DNA of 54,610 bases from Gloeocapsa sp. PCC 73106 (GTDB taxonomy: Bacteria; Cyanobacteriota; Cyanobacteriia; Cyanobacteriales; Gloeocapsaceae), in assembly GCF_000332035.1 (NCBI RefSeq), contig NZ_ALVY01000213.1, positions 1 through 54,610 of the forward strand, written 5' to 3'. This document shows, one piece after another, positions 26,015 through 35,227 of the stretch. Position 1 is the stretch's first letter; each line of letters opens with the position of its first letter. The notes beneath the pieces were generated by a model. It made no database searches. It saw nothing but the letters and a program-made list of their open reading frames with translations, and was not told the DNA's origin. The position numbers were made by a program, and so were the translations under genes.

Positions 26015-27853
26015 TTAACTAAATAGATGTTTAAGTTTAGCTTTGGTAATAATTAAATAGCGTTTGAGATGAGTAAAGGGATTTAAGTATCTCTGAAAGA
26101 CTGAAGTCATATCCGTAGCTTCCCGGGGAGGAGAAGTCCACTGAGCGATAATATCTAAATTATTATTGAGGAATAAACTTTTAGAAGCTTGACGCTGAAT
26201 TTTGCCGCTAGAAGTTTTGGGAATACTACCCGTTTTTAATAAACAAATTGCGTAAACATCAACTAAATGCTTAGCAAAAACTTCCCAACGAATCTTTTCG
26301 AAAATTTCATCCACATCCAGATTATTCCGGTAACCGCGCTCTATTTCTTGGAGAATAATTAGACGATATTGTCCTTCTAAAAAGACTGAAACAGCAGCGT
26401 TGCAATTCACTCTTAAAGCCGGGTGAGAAGAAACCACCGTTTCCTCAATTAGTTGGGGATAATGATTAAGTCCCCAAAAAACCATGACATCGTTTAAACG
26501 ACCAGTGATAAATAGTTCTTGATCCAGTAAAAAACCTAGATCCCCCGTTCTTAAAAAAGGACCTTCTTGAGTATCTTTAGTATAAGCTTGAAATGTGGCT
26601 TGAGTGCGATCGCGATCGTTCCAATAACCCTGACCAATTCCAGAACCAGAAACCCAAATTTCTCCAATTTGATTCGTACTACAACGCGTCAAAGATTCGG
26701 GATCTACAATAATAATTCTTTGATCCAACAAAGCTTTACCACAACTTACTAGAGAGAAAAAATCGGCTTTAGGTTTATCGGTGAGGATTACTTGGTTTTT
26801 TTGCAGTGCTGTTTCTTGAATATATTTAATCGCGGGAAGTTTATTTTTCTCACTTCCTGTGACGAAGAGCGTAGCTTCAGCCATACCGTAACAAGTATAA
26901 AAGGCTTCTCGTCTGAAACCACAGGACTTGAATAGATCACAAAAGCGATCGATCGTTTCCAAACGAATTGGTTCAGCTCCACAAAAAGCTACCTCCCAAC
27001 AGCTAAGATCTAAATTAGCCTTTTGCTGTGGGGTAACGTGACGACAAAGTAAATCATAGCCAAAATTAGGACCACCACTAACAGTACCTCGATAGCGAGA
27101 AATTGCTTGTAACCAGCGCACAGGTTTTTGAATAAAAGCGATGGGAGACATGAAAATTGAGGGTCTACCTAAGTATAGTGCTTGAATCACTTGACCAATC
27201 AATCCCATATCGTGAAATAGGGGTAACCAAGTTACACCAATCGAATTCTCCGTATTAGCAAAACCAAGTTGAAGCATTTTTTGATTGTAGATAATGCTTT
27301 GATGGGTAAGCATTACTCCTTTTGGTGTTCCTGTTGAACCAGAGGTATATTGTAAAAATGCTAAATCGGTGGGCTCGATGGGTGGTTTAATCCAGTTATG
27401 AGCTAGATGGTCAGAAATATCTGCTGTAATCAGCCAATGAAAGTTATTTTCTGGAACTTTGATCTGTTTTTTGAGCTTACTGATTAGATTGGAGTTGGTG
27501 ATTATTGCCTTTCCTTGGGATGATTGAAGACGAGTTTGTATCTCCTGGAAACCATGGCGACTCAAAGGAGGATGACAAGTAACCACCACTACACCCGCGT
27601 AGAGACAGCCAAAAAAAGCGATGATGAATTCTAACGCTTGATCATAGGGGTAGATAATTATTACTCTTTCTCCTTCGAGTTGGAGGGATTGAAGATAGGA
27701 GGCGATCGCCTTGGCTTTATCTGCTAAAGTTCGATAGGTTAGAGAATCGCTTTCTACTTCTCCATCAAAGCAAAAGCGATAGGCGATCTCATTACCTTGG
27801 TGTTTTGCTCTCGTTTCTAACAAATCAATCAAAGTCAAATTTATCAAATTCAT
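26015..27853 (-). CDS. Stand-alone fatty acyl-AMP ligase (FAAL)
   Basis: A 612-residue adenylate-forming enzyme. Core motifs are LQYTSGSTGTPKGVMLTH (A3), WLPLFHDMGLIGQ and CYGMAEATLFVTG, followed by LRTGDLGFL and ITGRLNDVMVFWG. These, including the FHDMGL block and the WG before the C-terminal domain, are typical of FAALs, which pass acyl-AMP to an ACP and not to CoA. No carrier domain is attached. It could load a lipid or polyketide line in trans; the PKS at 38266 has its own FAAL. It is co-transcribed with a GT4 gene. Confidence 0.9.
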   Translation of the reverse strand: MNLINLTLIDLLETRAKHQGNEIAYRFCFDGEVESDSLTYRTLADKAKAIASYLQSLQLEGERVIIIYPYDQALEFIIAFFGCLYAGVVVVTCHPPLSRHGFQEIQTRLQSSQGKAIITNSNLISKLKKQIKVPENNFHWLITADISDHLAHNWIKPPIEPTDLAFLQYTSGSTGTPKGVMLTHQSIIYNQKMLQLGFANTENSIGVTWLPLFHDMGLIGQVIQALYLGRPSIFMSPIAFIQKPVRWLQAISRYRGTVSGGPNFGYDLLCRHVTPQQKANLDLSCWEVAFCGAEPIRLETIDRFCDLFKSCGFRREAFYTCYGMAEATLFVTGSEKNKLPAIKYIQETALQKNQVILTDKPKADFFSLVSCGKALLDQRIIIVDPESLTRCSTNQIGEIWVSGSGIGQGYWNDRDRTQATFQAYTKDTQEGPFLRTGDLGFLLDQELFITGRLNDVMVFWGLNHYPQLIEETVVSSHPALRVNCNAAVSVFLEGQYRLIILQEIERGYRNNLDVDEIFEKIRWEVFAKHLVDVYAICLLKTGSIPKTSSGKIQRQASKSLFLNNNLDIIAQWTSPPREATDMTSVFQRYLNPFTHLKRYLIITKAKLKHLFS

Positions 27854-28074
27854 GAGTAAACAACTGTATGTATTCCGAAAATAGATCTGAAAGCAAAGTA
27901 AACTGATTATTGTCCATATAATAATAGACCGACAGCGAAAAAGTTTAAGCCGCTATCTTCTTTTTAGGATAGGGTTTTAAAACCCAGGTTTTGGAACATT
28001 TTTCTAATCAATCCTCGGCTGAGGTGAGAGGACAGGTGGTGCTAGAATAAGAATATGTAGAGTAAATGCCTTGA

Positions 28075-28263
28075 ATGCCTACTGTTGCCCAACTTGACAC
28101 TCTGTACCGTGTTAGCTACCAGCTAACTTACTCTATGCTTCAGCCTATATATCTAATTTGTGTTGATAATCGAACTCACAATCTGTACATATTAGCTGGG
28201 TATAACGAGGAACTTAAATTTCAAATATTACCGAATGGGGAGTTTACTGATGAGCCGAGTTAA
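28075..28263 (+). CDS. DUF6888-like small protein
   Basis: A 62-residue protein (MPTVAQLDTLYRVSYQLTYS, then PIYLICVDNRTHNLYILAGY, then LPNGEF). It resembles the cyanobacterial DUF6888 family of about 60 residues. The start is ATG. Its end overlaps by 14 bases the next small gene, which resembles DUF6887, the usual partner. The function of the pair is unknown. Confidence 0.7.
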   Translation: MPTVAQLDTLYRVSYQLTYSMLQPIYLICVDNRTHNLYILAGYNEELKFQILPNGEFTDEPS

Positions 28264-28504
28264 CTATGATGTAATGTCTGATGCTCAGTTGAAAGACTAC
28301 TTTCTCAAACATCGTGGAGATCAAGCTGCTTTTCAAGCTTACCTAGACAGAATCAATCAGCGCCCACTCAGGATTATTGCTAATCCCAACGATCCTGATT
28401 TTGACGAGAAAATTCAAGCAGCGATTCGCCAAAAATTAGAAGCAGCAAGAGGTCAGAGCACTGAGCAGTCTAACACTGTATTAGACCCGACCCACCAAGA
28501 CTAA
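28250..28504 (+). CDS. DUF6887-like small protein
   Basis: An 84-residue protein read from the ATG at 28250 (MSRVNYDVMSDAQLKDYFLK), with HRGDQAAFQAYLDRINQRP and NDPDFDEKIQAAIRQKLE. An earlier start at 28235 adds only five residues and lacks the family opening. GGGGAG stands about 6 bases upstream. It overlaps the DUF6888-like gene, so the two are translationally coupled. The strongly charged N-terminus and the pairing recall toxin-antitoxin modules, but no toxin motif is visible. Confidence 0.72.
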   Translation: MSRVNYDVMSDAQLKDYFLKHRGDQAAFQAYLDRINQRPLRIIANPNDPDFDEKIQAAIRQKLEAARGQSTEQSNTVLDPTHQD

Positions 28505-28582
28505 AATGGAAAACTACCACATCTGATGTACTGGCTTGTTTGATTAAATGTTCAACACTACTCTCTCTCCTCACGTGGCGTG

Positions 28583-28610
28583 CTCGCCTTTGGCGAGATC
28601 CCTGCGGGAT
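28583..28610. terminator. Tandem hairpins between converging genes
   Basis: Two adjacent perfect stems are seen: CTCGCC-TTT-GGCGAG (28583-28597) and ATCCC-TGC-GGGAT (28598-28610). Similar GCTCGCC/GGCGAG and ATCCC/GGGAT pairs are common dispersed palindromes in cyanobacteria. Between the converging 28504 and 28641 gene ends they could act as a bidirectional terminator. Confidence 0.55.
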
Positions 28611-28640
28611 CGCCTTAGTTTTATCTACCAAGCTGCCACA

Positions 28641-30149
28641 TTAAGGAATTCTTTCATAAATTAGGGTTTTGGTGGGTTGATGTTCATAAATAAGCTTAAA
28701 CTCCGAAGCTAGTTTTTCAGGTTGACTCAAGGCTTTTAATCCTGGCCATAAAGTCGCTTCATAGTCACTATATACTAGATAATCAGCGCCAATTTCCCTC
28801 GCTGCGATTAAATAAGCTTCCGCACTCTTAGCTAAAGGGAAAACTGGACTTAAATCAGCTAAATAGGCTAAATGAGGCTTACGAACAATCATGATTTTGC
28901 CAGATTCACTCCTATGTTTGATTACTTCAGCTTGAGATAGTAAATATTTAGGCTCAGAGTGGAGCGTTAGATAAGTTTCAACACTAGAGGCCATAAAAAC
29001 GCCTAAGATTAAAAACAGAATTATCAAGGATTTACCTCTCTTGAGCTTAATAACAGGATAAACTTTTAACAGAAAAACAATAGGATAAAAAAAGAAATAG
29101 TACCGTCTATGAAATCCTACTAATCCCAGTATTAAATATCCCAAACAAGACAGTATCATTAAAGTAACTATTTGGGGATTTTTGAGATGATCTCGAGTTA
29201 AGCTAATCAATCCGATAACTATCCAGAGAAATGGGAGCAAACTCAATACCCTCCCATATTCGTCTTGTAACAAAGCTGAGGGCAAAAACAGTTTAACTAG
29301 ATTTGAGAAAAAAACGTCTTTAATATAGGTTTTAAATAGCAAAAAAGGTTGATAAAAAATGACATCGCTCAAAGAATGAAAACGGTATCCCATTTCTTGA
29401 ACAGAAGTTATAAAATTATCTCCCAAAGGATGATAGAAATGAGCAGCTATCTGTAAGTAAGCAGTATTACTGAAGGGACTACCGTTTAGCTTCCAGTTAT
29501 AAATTAACCAGGGAGTCACTAATAGCATAAAGCCTGCAATTAACCAGCTAGTTTTGCGGAGTTTTTCTGACTTAAACCAGAAAATAACTAAAATAATTCC
29601 CACTACCAGAAAAATACCATTAGTGCGAAATAAATAGGCAGTTCCCGCCAACATTCCGATTAAAAAGTATCTTTTAGTTGAATTTAAGACAAGATATATA
29701 GTTGAGACAATAATTAAAGCACTAACCAAATCTGTAGCCGCTAAAAATGAAGCAGGAAACAGAGTCAAAGTAGTAAGAACTGTGATAATTAAAGCAATTT
29801 GATAGTTAAAAACTAGTTTAAATATCTGATAAATAATCTTAGTTAAAAAAGCAAGAGAAACAGAACTAATAAGTTTAGCCGCGGTAAAACTATCACCTAT
29901 AAAAAATTTAATAGCTGCTAATAGTAAACAGTAACCAGGTGGATTGTGTTGATAATTGTAAACTTTACCAGCTAAAATTCTTTCGGCTTGGATCGCATAA
30001 ACACCATAAAAATCAGACTCAACCCCAAAAGTCCCTACTTGACGCCTAGATCCTATACTTATAGCCAAAACTAATACTATTAAACTAAAGATAAGCACAA
30101 ATCGCTCAGCTTCTAGTTCATTTTTAGGGAAGATGTCTATCTTTTCCAT
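28641..30149 (-). CDS. GT39-like membrane glycosyltransferase (GT-C)
   Basis: A 502-residue polytopic protein of the ArnT/PMT superfamily. An early acidic motif (GVESDFYGVYAIQA, then NYQHNPPGY) lies in the first periplasmic loop. Ten or more hydrophobic spans and a short C-terminal soluble domain follow. Such enzymes transfer a sugar from a polyprenyl-phosphate donor outside the membrane. Its start overlaps the isomerase gene by 26 bases. It is the last gene of the eight-gene minus-strand operon beginning at 38168. Confidence 0.8.
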   Translation of the reverse strand: MEKIDIFPKNELEAERFVLIFSLIVLVLAISIGSRRQVGTFGVESDFYGVYAIQAERILAGKVYNYQHNPPGYCLLLAAIKFFIGDSFTAAKLISSVSLAFLTKIIYQIFKLVFNYQIALIITVLTTLTLFPASFLAATDLVSALIIVSTIYLVLNSTKRYFLIGMLAGTAYLFRTNGIFLVVGIILVIFWFKSEKLRKTSWLIAGFMLLVTPWLIYNWKLNGSPFSNTAYLQIAAHFYHPLGDNFITSVQEMGYRFHSLSDVIFYQPFLLFKTYIKDVFFSNLVKLFLPSALLQDEYGRVLSLLPFLWIVIGLISLTRDHLKNPQIVTLMILSCLGYLILGLVGFHRRYYFFFYPIVFLLKVYPVIKLKRGKSLIILFLILGVFMASSVETYLTLHSEPKYLLSQAEVIKHRSESGKIMIVRKPHLAYLADLSPVFPLAKSAEAYLIAAREIGADYLVYSDYEATLWPGLKALSQPEKLASEFKLIYEHQPTKTLIYERIP

Positions 30150-31011
30150 AATGTTTATTGGCTATTACTAAAGCTTTTTTGACGTTGAGAAGATTATCAG
30201 CTTTATTTTTATTTTGAGCTAACATTTCAATCGATACCCATCCTTGATAGTTAAGACGAGTGAGGGTGTGAGCAAACAAATCATGACGCACTTCTTGTGA
30301 GCCAATTATTTGTAAATTAGGTTCACTAATGTGAAAGTGACATAATTGAGGGAAAGCTTTTTCTAGAGAGGTTGCGATCGCTTCTTGATGCAGTCGCTCA
30401 TGGGGGAAACCCCCAAGACCGCGCTGCATCGCTTCTTGACTCAGAGTCATACCGGCTGCATCTAGATGTAATCCAAAGCCAGGATTATTGACCTTATTGA
30501 CAAAGGAAAAACCCTCTGCAGAGGTATTAATAAAATCACAGCCGTAAACTCTAGGATTAGGCTCTAAGCAAAATTTAACCCCGCAATTAACAGCAACATC
30601 GCCTAAATCAGAGAAAAAATCAACAGCGATTTCTGTGGCAACTTCTAAAAAGATATTATTAACAAGGCGATTTTTAGGAGAACCAAAAACCAAGACATTT
30701 GCTCCGAGTTGACCCGCGAGTTGGATGATACCAGATAGATAATTACGCGTTGCTAATCGCTGTTCCTTCGTTTCAAAGATGGTCAAATCTCCTCTACCAA
30801 AGAGTAAAGATTGTAGAGCAACGATTTGGATATCATAATTTTGCCAATATCTTTTGTATGTTTTCGCTTCCTCAGAGGAAACAGTCAGGGGATTACTCCA
30901 AACTTTAGTAGGAGCGATTTCAACGCCTTTAATGGAGAAATCAAGGAGAATCGCCGCTATTGAGTCGGTTTCTGTCTGTTCCCAAGCCAAATTAGAAATG
31001 GCAATTTTCAC
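30124..31011 (-). CDS. Sugar phosphate isomerase/epimerase (xylose isomerase-like TIM barrel)
   Basis: A 295-residue AP-endonuclease-2/xylose isomerase-type barrel. The four metal ligands can be placed at the Glu in FCLEPNP, the Asp in GLHLDAAGM, the His in CHFHISEPN and the Glu in WVSIEMLA. The start is GTG (31009-31011), sharing one base with the stop of the FG-GAP gene. It may isomerise a sugar intermediate for the neighbouring glycosyltransferases. The substrate is unknown. Confidence 0.8.
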   Translation of the reverse strand: MKIAISNLAWEQTETDSIAAILLDFSIKGVEIAPTKVWSNPLTVSSEEAKTYKRYWQNYDIQIVALQSLLFGRGDLTIFETKEQRLATRNYLSGIIQLAGQLGANVLVFGSPKNRLVNNIFLEVATEIAVDFFSDLGDVAVNCGVKFCLEPNPRVYGCDFINTSAEGFSFVNKVNNPGFGLHLDAAGMTLSQEAMQRGLGGFPHERLHQEAIATSLEKAFPQLCHFHISEPNLQIIGSQEVRHDLFAHTLTRLNYQGWVSIEMLAQNKNKADNLLNVKKALVIANKHYGKDRHLP

Positions 31012-32222
31012 TATCTCTGTATCCGATAAACGACGCCACTATCTGCACCAAAATCATCCCCATAGGGAGCGCCAATTAGGGCAAAATCCTGAGCTCCACC
31101 CACCGCATAACCCAATAAATCCCCTGGTTGTGACTGAATTTCAACGTTTTGAGGTACTTGGTTTTTATAAGCGAAATCAGATAAATAAGCCCCTCCTGTA
31201 TCAAGTCCTCCACGATCCTGATAGGGTGCACCCACCAGGAGAGCATTGCCGAAAAAAGCTAAAGAATGACCATAAACATCGCCCGCGGCTAAGTCTTGTG
31301 GTTCTATTTTGTTTATTTGTGCTCCAGTATTGAGATCAAACAAGTAGACGGAACCTGCATCGGTGCCAACTGAATCCCTGTAGGGAGCCCCAATTAGAGC
31401 GTATCCTGGTGCGATCGCTACTGAATAACCGAACAAATCCCCTGCGTTTGCTCCATCGGTGGGAACTAACTTGGCTAATTGTTCCCCTGTCTCTAAATCA
31501 AACCAATACACAGCACCACTATCGACACCTCTTTCATCTCTGTAGGGAGCACCAATTAAAGCGTATCCTGGTGCGATCGCTACTGAATAACCAAATAAAT
31601 CCCCCGCATTACCGTCTCTGGGAGTTAGCTTCCTTAACTGCTTTCCGGTAGTAACATCAAACAGGTATACAACCCCAGAATCCACACCCCTGGTATCTTG
31701 ATAGGGCGCACTAACTAAAGCGTATTGATCGCTAACAGCTACAGCATAGCCAAATAAATCCCCTTCTTTAAGATCTTCTGTTGTTAACTGTTTGGGATAT
31801 CTTAGAGAATCAAGAGCAAATAAATGAGCCCCACCCCCATCGATTGCTCCTTGATCTGTGTAAGGTTGACCAATCAGAGCGTATTCATCACTCAAGGAAA
31901 CTGCATAACCAAATAGATCTCCTTCTTTTTCTTCTTTAACGGTCAATTTTCTGATTTGTTTGTTGGTACTCAGATCAAATAAGTATACTGCTCCAGTGTC
32001 AACACCCGAATTATCCTGATAGGGCGCCCCAATCAATCCATAATCATTTTTCACCGCTACCGCAAAACCAAAAGAGTCCCCTCCACTAACATCTTCGGGG
32101 GTGATCTTGTCTATCCTCAGAGAATCATTGATTTGACTGTGTACCTGTTTCGGATAACCCCAAATCGTGATGAGCACGGTAGTTATCATTAGTACAATCC
32201 AAATAGTTATTTTTCTTAACAA
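31011..32222 (-). CDS. Exported seven-bladed FG-GAP beta-propeller protein
   Basis: A 403-residue protein with a signal sequence (about 1-30: IWIVLMITTVLITIWGYP, cleavage probably near VHSQ). Seven FG-GAP-like repeats of about 50 residues follow, each with 'GDxFGYxVA...ALIGAPYxD...GxDxGxVYLFD' and acidic residues suited to calcium binding. Blades 4 and 5 are nearly identical. The start is TTG, supported by AAGGAG 8 bases upstream. Seven blades make a closed propeller. Its place inside a glycosyltransferase operon suggests a periplasmic or surface partner of the product. Confidence 0.82.
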   Translation of the reverse strand: MLRKITIWIVLMITTVLITIWGYPKQVHSQINDSLRIDKITPEDVSGGDSFGFAVAVKNDYGLIGAPYQDNSGVDTGAVYLFDLSTNKQIRKLTVKEEKEGDLFGYAVSLSDEYALIGQPYTDQGAIDGGGAHLFALDSLRYPKQLTTEDLKEGDLFGYAVAVSDQYALVSAPYQDTRGVDSGVVYLFDVTTGKQLRKLTPRDGNAGDLFGYSVAIAPGYALIGAPYRDERGVDSGAVYWFDLETGEQLAKLVPTDGANAGDLFGYSVAIAPGYALIGAPYRDSVGTDAGSVYLFDLNTGAQINKIEPQDLAAGDVYGHSLAFFGNALLVGAPYQDRGGLDTGGAYLSDFAYKNQVPQNVEIQSQPGDLLGYAVGGAQDFALIGAPYGDDFGADSGVVYRIQR

Positions 32223-32234
32223 TTTATTAACTCC

Positions 32235-32990
32235 TTATTGTTGATATTGAGCGACGAACTCTTTTAATTTTAATAAGATTTGTTGCTTATTATATAAATA
32301 TCCTCTTTGATTATTTTGCCAGATTTTACTTCTCATGTCGTACCGAGCTATGTCGGTGTCGAGCTGAATTTTCAGTTCTTTCTCAAAAATATGCTCAGCT
32401 ACCTCTCTGGCTGTTACTGGTTCTGTGGCAAAATTTATTAAACTTGATCTTTGGTCGAGACCAATTTCTATATCTTTAGTTAGATCCTCTAAATGGTAAA
32501 ACTGATATAGACTATCTGGGTTAATGTTTTCCACCCGGTTATTATTAAGTAAATCGTAAATAATATTCTTCTTTAAATTCTTGCCAAACAATCCGGGTAG
32601 ACGAATAATCAAGCAATTAAACGTACTTTCTACGAATATTTCTAACTGTCGTCTATGTTTACCATAGGGTTTTAATTTTTCTAGTTCAATTACCGTATCT
32701 TCGTCAACATTAATGGGAAGATAATAGACGTCTACGGTTGATATCAAGACAAATTTTGCAGTTAATATTGTTTGCAAACAGTCAATTAGTCTTTGTATAT
32801 TTTGCCAATCCTTCAGAGGATCTTGATTAGCTAACCACTTCACTCCTGATACTCCAGCACAAACGACTAAATCAAATTCTTGATTGACAATAGCCTCAAT
32901 ATTGTGAGAGTTATAGTAATGGGTAAATAATTGCTGCTCAGCTAAATTGCTACCCACAAACCCCGTATATCCAATCAGAGCAGATTGCAT
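32235..32990 (-). CDS. NAD-dependent epimerase/dehydratase-like protein (extended SDR)
   Basis: A 251-residue short-chain dehydrogenase-like protein with the N-terminal nucleotide-binding GYTGFVGSNL and a catalytic-type Ser in LISTVDVYY. The YxxxK region reads PYGKHRRQLE, with Arg where the usual Lys would be, so activity may be altered. The ATG at 32990 shares its A with the stop (TGATG) of the upstream gene. It probably acts on a nucleotide sugar, or reduces a keto group. The exact role is unknown. Confidence 0.72.
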   Translation of the reverse strand: MQSALIGYTGFVGSNLAEQQLFTHYYNSHNIEAIVNQEFDLVVCAGVSGVKWLANQDPLKDWQNIQRLIDCLQTILTAKFVLISTVDVYYLPINVDEDTVIELEKLKPYGKHRRQLEIFVESTFNCLIIRLPGLFGKNLKKNIIYDLLNNNRVENINPDSLYQFYHLEDLTKDIEIGLDQRSSLINFATEPVTAREVAEHIFEKELKIQLDTDIARYDMRSKIWQNNQRGYLYNKQQILLKLKEFVAQYQQ

Positions 32991-35227
32991 CAACGTAACC
33001 TTAACTTAACGCTGTGAGGATAACCATCGCTAACAGGATTAAGAGAGGTTCCATCGACAAACACTTGGTTGTCTTCGATTCTGAGAATACTGCGTTTTCC
33101 ACTTCCGGCAAAGATTAATTCCATACCCTGAGCAAGTTCTGGCAATAGGCGATCGCTGTTGATTATAACACCCGTTTGTTCATTATTAACTAAAATTCCT
33201 CTACTCCATTGTTTCTCATTCAAGTTAGCGATATCGACTTCTTTGGTTAAGCTTAACTCATTGACGGGAACTAATACTTGAGCTTGACACAATTTCAATT
33301 CTAGTTTGGTATTTTGTTCCGGATAAGCCTTCATCTGTATAATTGATTTTGTGCCGATTTGATGCTCAACCGTAATCAACCAATTATTATGACCAGGAGG
33401 TATTCCATAACTGTGATTTCCTGTTACTCCAATACTTTTATTTGTAGCAGTTTTTACCTCAATTATATTAACCAAACCGCGCTTGTTTCCAGTATTTAAA
33501 TGATAATTTAACCGCAAATCTAAATAATAAACATCTGATTTTAAATTCAGACTTGGTAAAGTATCAATTGTTAGTTGTATTAAATCATCTCTCAAATAAG
33601 AAACTTCGCATATGGCTGGGTAATCGCCTGTCTTTCTAGCTTGTTCTTGTCTTTGCCAAATTAAATTATAAAAAGTTCCCTCTACTAATTTATAGTTATT
33701 AATAAACTCCCGATAAAACCACCAGTTAGTACGTCTAACCCAAGTTTCCCAAGGACTATAGTCTTCTCTTAAAATAGTGATATATCGGGGTTTGAATTCC
33801 TGTAATGACTGTAAGTAATGATTTCTATTATGATCGCCTAAAGCGTGAATAATATAATCAATATTAGTAGGATTAACCGCGCCTATAATTGTATCCATTC
33901 CTGTAGAGTAGGTAGACAACATTCTTTTTTTGGGGGATTCGTTTTTTAATTCTTCTTTGAGAATTTTCCCTATTTCAACACTCGATCGCCATCGAGAAGA
34001 TAACCATCCTCCTAACTCCTCTACCTTAACAAATTCTGGTTTTTGAGCAAAAAAATTGCTGAAAGAGTAATGATAATGAGTAAGAATCGCTAAAGAATAA
34101 AAGAAAAACAGAGTAATCATTAAGCCGGTGGTTAACTTAAGCTCAATGCTGCGAAAAAAAAGCAAATAAATCGACAAAGGCAGAATAAAAAAACTAATAA
34201 CTATACTCGGTAAATAATAACGCACACTCATCGTTCCACCTAAAGAAGAAAGAAGTCCCGCCATGACGCTAGTAGAAGTAATATAAACTAACAATAAGTA
34301 TTTAAGAGATTTTTGAGAGAGATAACCTTTGACCATAATTACCAGCAGACAAAAAATGATAATCGCCAAAAAGCAAATAAGTAATGAATGCTTAAACAGA
34401 TCAAAAAAAGATAGAATTTTATTGTTGTTGTTAAACCAAAGAAAATACCAAAACTGGTCGTTAGCTACGTCTTTAAAGTTCATGTTAACCCATTGCCATA
34501 AGCTACCGTCGGTAAAAATCATACCTCCCAAATAAAAAGCTATCCCTGCAGCAATAATGCTGATTAAGATTTTTATTAAAACAGCCCGTTTATCTTGGGT
34601 CATTAGATAAATAATTGTCAGTAATAGCAAGTTAAAGCTACTCGGTATACCATAGTCATTCGACCAAAAAACCTGAATTCCCATGAGTGAACCCAGCAAA
34701 ACATAAGTTAGGAATGATTTCTGAAAAGTATGTAAAATAGCTAAAACGATAACAGAGGTTAAAAAAGGAAGAAAACTGCGAAAATTGAGATTGCTACTTC
34801 CCGGACCAACAATTTCATTAATTAAACGAACATCATCAAAAACAAAGGAAAGAAAAATTATCATAGTAGAGGAAGCGATCGCAGATTGAGCAAAGCTAAA
34901 CCCCACATAAATAAACAATAATAGTAAAACCAGATAATGAATACTCAACGATAAAAAATATGTACTGAATTGGGACGCTGCAAAAGTTTTCCCCAAAGCA
35001 TAAGTTAAAGTAAAATTTAAATAAGTAGGTCCTAAACCCAGATAAGCATTAAAATCTTTTCCGGGAACCTCTCCTCTAAAAATTTTCTGCACAGGATTAA
35101 AGGCTTGAAAAGCCCCATTAAAGGGAATATATTCTAAATTTAAACGATGGTAGTTAGCAACGAAAAAAATAGATAAAATCGCAACAGTAACAGCAACAAT
35201 AACTAAACCTAGTAAGCTTTTTTTCAT
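32990..35227 (-). CDS. Large membrane protein, GT-C-like, with C-terminal soluble domain
   Basis: A 745-residue polytopic protein. About 11-12 hydrophobic segments occupy residues 5-400, with an early loop (PGKDFNAYLGLGPTYLNF) that resembles the substrate loop of GT-C glycosyltransferases. Residues 400-745 are soluble and probably periplasmic. No family can be named with certainty. It overlaps the next GT2 gene by 4 bases (ATGA) and belongs to the operon started at 38168. Its AT-rich composition matches its neighbours. Confidence 0.6.
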   Translation of the reverse strand: MKKSLLGLVIVAVTVAILSIFFVANYHRLNLEYIPFNGAFQAFNPVQKIFRGEVPGKDFNAYLGLGPTYLNFTLTYALGKTFAASQFSTYFLSLSIHYLVLLLLFIYVGFSFAQSAIASSTMIIFLSFVFDDVRLINEIVGPGSSNLNFRSFLPFLTSVIVLAILHTFQKSFLTYVLLGSLMGIQVFWSNDYGIPSSFNLLLLTIIYLMTQDKRAVLIKILISIIAAGIAFYLGGMIFTDGSLWQWVNMNFKDVANDQFWYFLWFNNNNKILSFFDLFKHSLLICFLAIIIFCLLVIMVKGYLSQKSLKYLLLVYITSTSVMAGLLSSLGGTMSVRYYLPSIVISFFILPLSIYLLFFRSIELKLTTGLMITLFFFYSLAILTHYHYSFSNFFAQKPEFVKVEELGGWLSSRWRSSVEIGKILKEELKNESPKKRMLSTYSTGMDTIIGAVNPTNIDYIIHALGDHNRNHYLQSLQEFKPRYITILREDYSPWETWVRRTNWWFYREFINNYKLVEGTFYNLIWQRQEQARKTGDYPAICEVSYLRDDLIQLTIDTLPSLNLKSDVYYLDLRLNYHLNTGNKRGLVNIIEVKTATNKSIGVTGNHSYGIPPGHNNWLITVEHQIGTKSIIQMKAYPEQNTKLELKLCQAQVLVPVNELSLTKEVDIANLNEKQWSRGILVNNEQTGVIINSDRLLPELAQGMELIFAGSGKRSILRIEDNQVFVDGTSLNPVSDGYPHSVKLRLR

